From contig URUT01000005.1 in the NCBI GenBank assembly GCA_900551105.1, positions 1 to 50,101 of the forward strand: a DNA stretch of 50,101 bases, in the 5' to 3' direction. Positions within the stretch are counted from its first letter, which is position 1. Each line of letters begins with the position of its first letter. A program made the position numbers and the translations under genes. This document shows, one piece after another, positions 48,761 through 50,101 of the stretch. Origin of the DNA: an uncultured Mycoplasmatota bacterium. Lineage in GTDB: Bacteria; Bacillota_I; Bacilli_A; RF39; UBA660. The notes under the pieces are model-generated. The model worked only from the letters and a program-made list of their open reading frames with translations, was not told the DNA's origin and did no database searches.

Positions 48761-49702
48761 CTAATCACGGAAGCTTAGTCCCATTTCTTTAACTTTATCT
48801 AATACTTCTTTAAGAGATTTCTTACCTAAGTTACGAATCTTAGTAACATCTACTTCTCTCTTATCAATTAAATCTTGCATTGTATGAATTCCAGCTCTCT
48901 TTAAGCAGTTATATGCTCTAACTGAGAATTCAATTTCTTCTATTGGAGTTTCTAAAGTTTTAATAATTTGATCAACTTTCTTCTCGGCAATAATTCCCGT
49001 AGCATCAGCAATGTTATTTAAATCAGCAACAATTTTAAAATGTTCAATTAAAATTTTAGCTGCAAGTGCCATAGCTTCTTCAGGACTCATTGAACCATTA
49101 GTATAAACCTCCATTACTAGTTTATCATAATTTTCATTACGTCCAACTCTTGCTCCTTCTACCTCATAACCAACTCTCTCAATTGGACTATAAAGTGAAT
49201 CAATTGGAATTAATCCTTGAATAGAATCTCCAAGTAATTTCTTATTTTCTTTAGAATCAACATATCCACGACCATTACCAACAGTCATTTCCATATCAAT
49301 TTTTCCACCCTTAACTAAAGTACAAATAACTAAGTCTGGATTCATAATTTCTAAATCAGCATCTAACTCAATATCTCCAGCTTTTACTTCACCTTCAGTA
49401 TTAGCAGATAATCTAATTGTTTTATTTTCTTTAGTATGGTTCTTAATAACTACACTCTTTAAATTTAAAACTATTGTAGTTACATCTTCAATTACACCAT
49501 CTATTTTTTGAAATTCATGCATTACACCATCTATTTTAACACTAGTTATTGCAGAACCAGGCATAGATGATAACATTACTCTTCTAAGTGCATTTCCAAT
49601 AGTTGTTCCAAAACCTCTTTCTAAAGGTTCAATTTCAAACTTTCCATAATTACTTTTTTCAATATATTCTGTAATTTTGTATTCCGGTTTTTCAAAATTC
49701 AT
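48761..49702 (-). CDS. rpoA: DNA-directed RNA polymerase alpha subunit
   Basis: Assembles RNA polymerase and contacts UP elements and activators. The N-terminal domain (FEIEPLERGFGTTIGNALRR, LLSSMPGSAITSVKIDGV) is joined by a short linker to the C-terminal domain (FSVRAYNCLKRAGIHTMQDL, RNLGKKSLKEVLDKV). 313 residues, normal. Between rpsK and rplQ, the conserved order. Confidence 0.98.
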   Translation of the reverse strand: MNFEKPEYKITEYIEKSNYGKFEIEPLERGFGTTIGNALRRVMLSSMPGSAITSVKIDGVMHEFQKIDGVIEDVTTIVLNLKSVVIKNHTKENKTIRLSANTEGEVKAGDIELDADLEIMNPDLVICTLVKGGKIDMEMTVGNGRGYVDSKENKKLLGDSIQGLIPIDSLYSPIERVGYEVEGARVGRNENYDKLVMEVYTNGSMSPEEAMALAAKILIEHFKIVADLNNIADATGIIAEKKVDQIIKTLETPIEEIEFSVRAYNCLKRAGIHTMQDLIDKREVDVTKIRNLGKKSLKEVLDKVKEMGLSFRD

Positions 49703-49717
49703 AATATCTTTCCTCCC

Positions 49718-50101
49718 CTAATTTCTTGGACGTTTTGGTGGTCTACAACCATTATGTGGTACTGGTGTTTCATCATTAATAGCAGTAATCTCTAATCCAG
49801 CAGCTTGTAGTGAACGAATAGCATTTTCTCTACCACTACCAAGTCCTTTAACAAATACTTCTACTTTTTTTACTCCAGAGTCCATTGCAGCTTTAGCAGC
49901 AGCTTCAGCACTTTGTCCAGCAGCAAATGGAGTCTTCTTTTTAGAACCTTTATAACCAATAGTTCCAGCAGAAGCCCAACTAATTACATTACCATTAACA
50001 TCAGTAATTGAAACTACTGTATTGTTATATGTTGAATGAATATGTGCTTGTGCTTCAGGAATATTCTTTTTAACTTTTCTTTTTCTTCTATTATAAGCCA
50101 T
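49718..50101 (-). CDS. rpsK: 30S ribosomal protein S11
   Basis: Small-subunit platform protein. AHIHSTYNNTVVSITD, GYKGSKKKTPFAAG and the basic C-terminus HNGCRPPKRPRN are canonical. 127 residues, starting MAYNRRKRKVKKN at the last bases of the window, so the ATG is present but its ribosome site is outside. Operon continues upstream (rpsM expected). Confidence 0.96.
   Translation of the reverse strand: MAYNRRKRKVKKNIPEAQAHIHSTYNNTVVSITDVNGNVISWASAGTIGYKGSKKKTPFAAGQSAEAAAKAAMDSGVKKVEVFVKGLGSGRENAIRSLQAAGLEITAINDETPVPHNGCRPPKRPRN

Noticed and set aside
1..50101. Alternative genetic code (UGA as tryptophan)
   Set aside because: TGA ends real genes at 1802 and 8790, and TGG is used for conserved Trp residues.
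1..50101. GATC depletion caused by the DpnII-like system
   Set aside because: GATC is readily found in the window (for example near 9490); no obvious avoidance, and no count was run.

Overview
The window is one strongly AT-rich, gene-dense bacterial contig with short intergenic gaps and many stop/start overlaps. The gene repertoire is that of a low-GC Bacillota of the class Bacilli: T-box leaders on tyrS, leuS and ileS; an rpsD autoregulatory leader; an rpoA-rplQ ribosomal operon; an LtaS-like sulfatase; YtxH and DUF948 proteins; and TasA-like surface proteins. TGA is used as a stop, so this is not the Mycoplasma code. An uncultured gut lineage near the Erysipelotrichia/RF39 groups fits best, but that placement is inference. 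A CotY/CotZ-type coat protein, a Cse60-type sporulation protein and two promoters resembling the mother-cell sigma-K consensus suggest that the organism sporulates or descends from spore formers.

Layout. 1-2.7 kb: a coiled-coil/helical protein pair and a lipoprotein. 2.8-4.3 kb: a small accessory island with a 22-codon leader ORF, two overlapping unknown genes (one with a CYLTSAC motif) and a probable gene remnant. 4.3-6.7 kb: an NMT1/SsuA-type ABC importer operon whose permease lacks a canonical start codon. 6.8-10.4 kb: LtaS-like sulfatase, dGTPase-like HD protein, CotY/Z. 10.4-15 kb: degenerate PTS EIIB-like protein, gpmA, an SLT-like protein lacking the usual glutamate, DUF1292, tyrS and a HAD phosphatase behind a very short T-box. 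15-20 kb: a frameshifted CYTH gene, a transglutaminase-like protein, and a trmB - lipoprotein - disordered protein - DUF948 - YtxH operon. 20-25 kb: coat-like N/Q/M-rich protein, MurJ/SpoVB flippase, Cse60, tmk, tdk, a decamer repeat array, and an AlbA_2/ATPase gene broken by an in-frame TAA. 25-28 kb: membrane/zinc-ribbon protein and a surface protein whose C-terminus looks like a diversity-generating retroelement (DGR) variable region. 28-34 kb: leuS with a Nudix domain inserted in the editing domain, and a GH31 glycosidase. 34-39 kb: rpsD, a large unknown protein, an ABC exporter and a TasA-like protein. 39-45 kb: ileS and a complete DpnII-type GATC restriction-modification cassette. 45-50 kb: a paired M16 peptidase operon, deoD, an IS-end-like repeat, and rpsK-rpoA-rplQ.

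The main points for a second look are the DGR-like variable region (about 59% G+C by hand count over 110 bases), the Nudix insertion in LeuRS, the leader-ORF island, the ultrashort tyr T-box, the ATA start of the permease and the broken AlbA_2/ATPase gene. No rRNA or tRNA gene, CRISPR array or prophage was seen.
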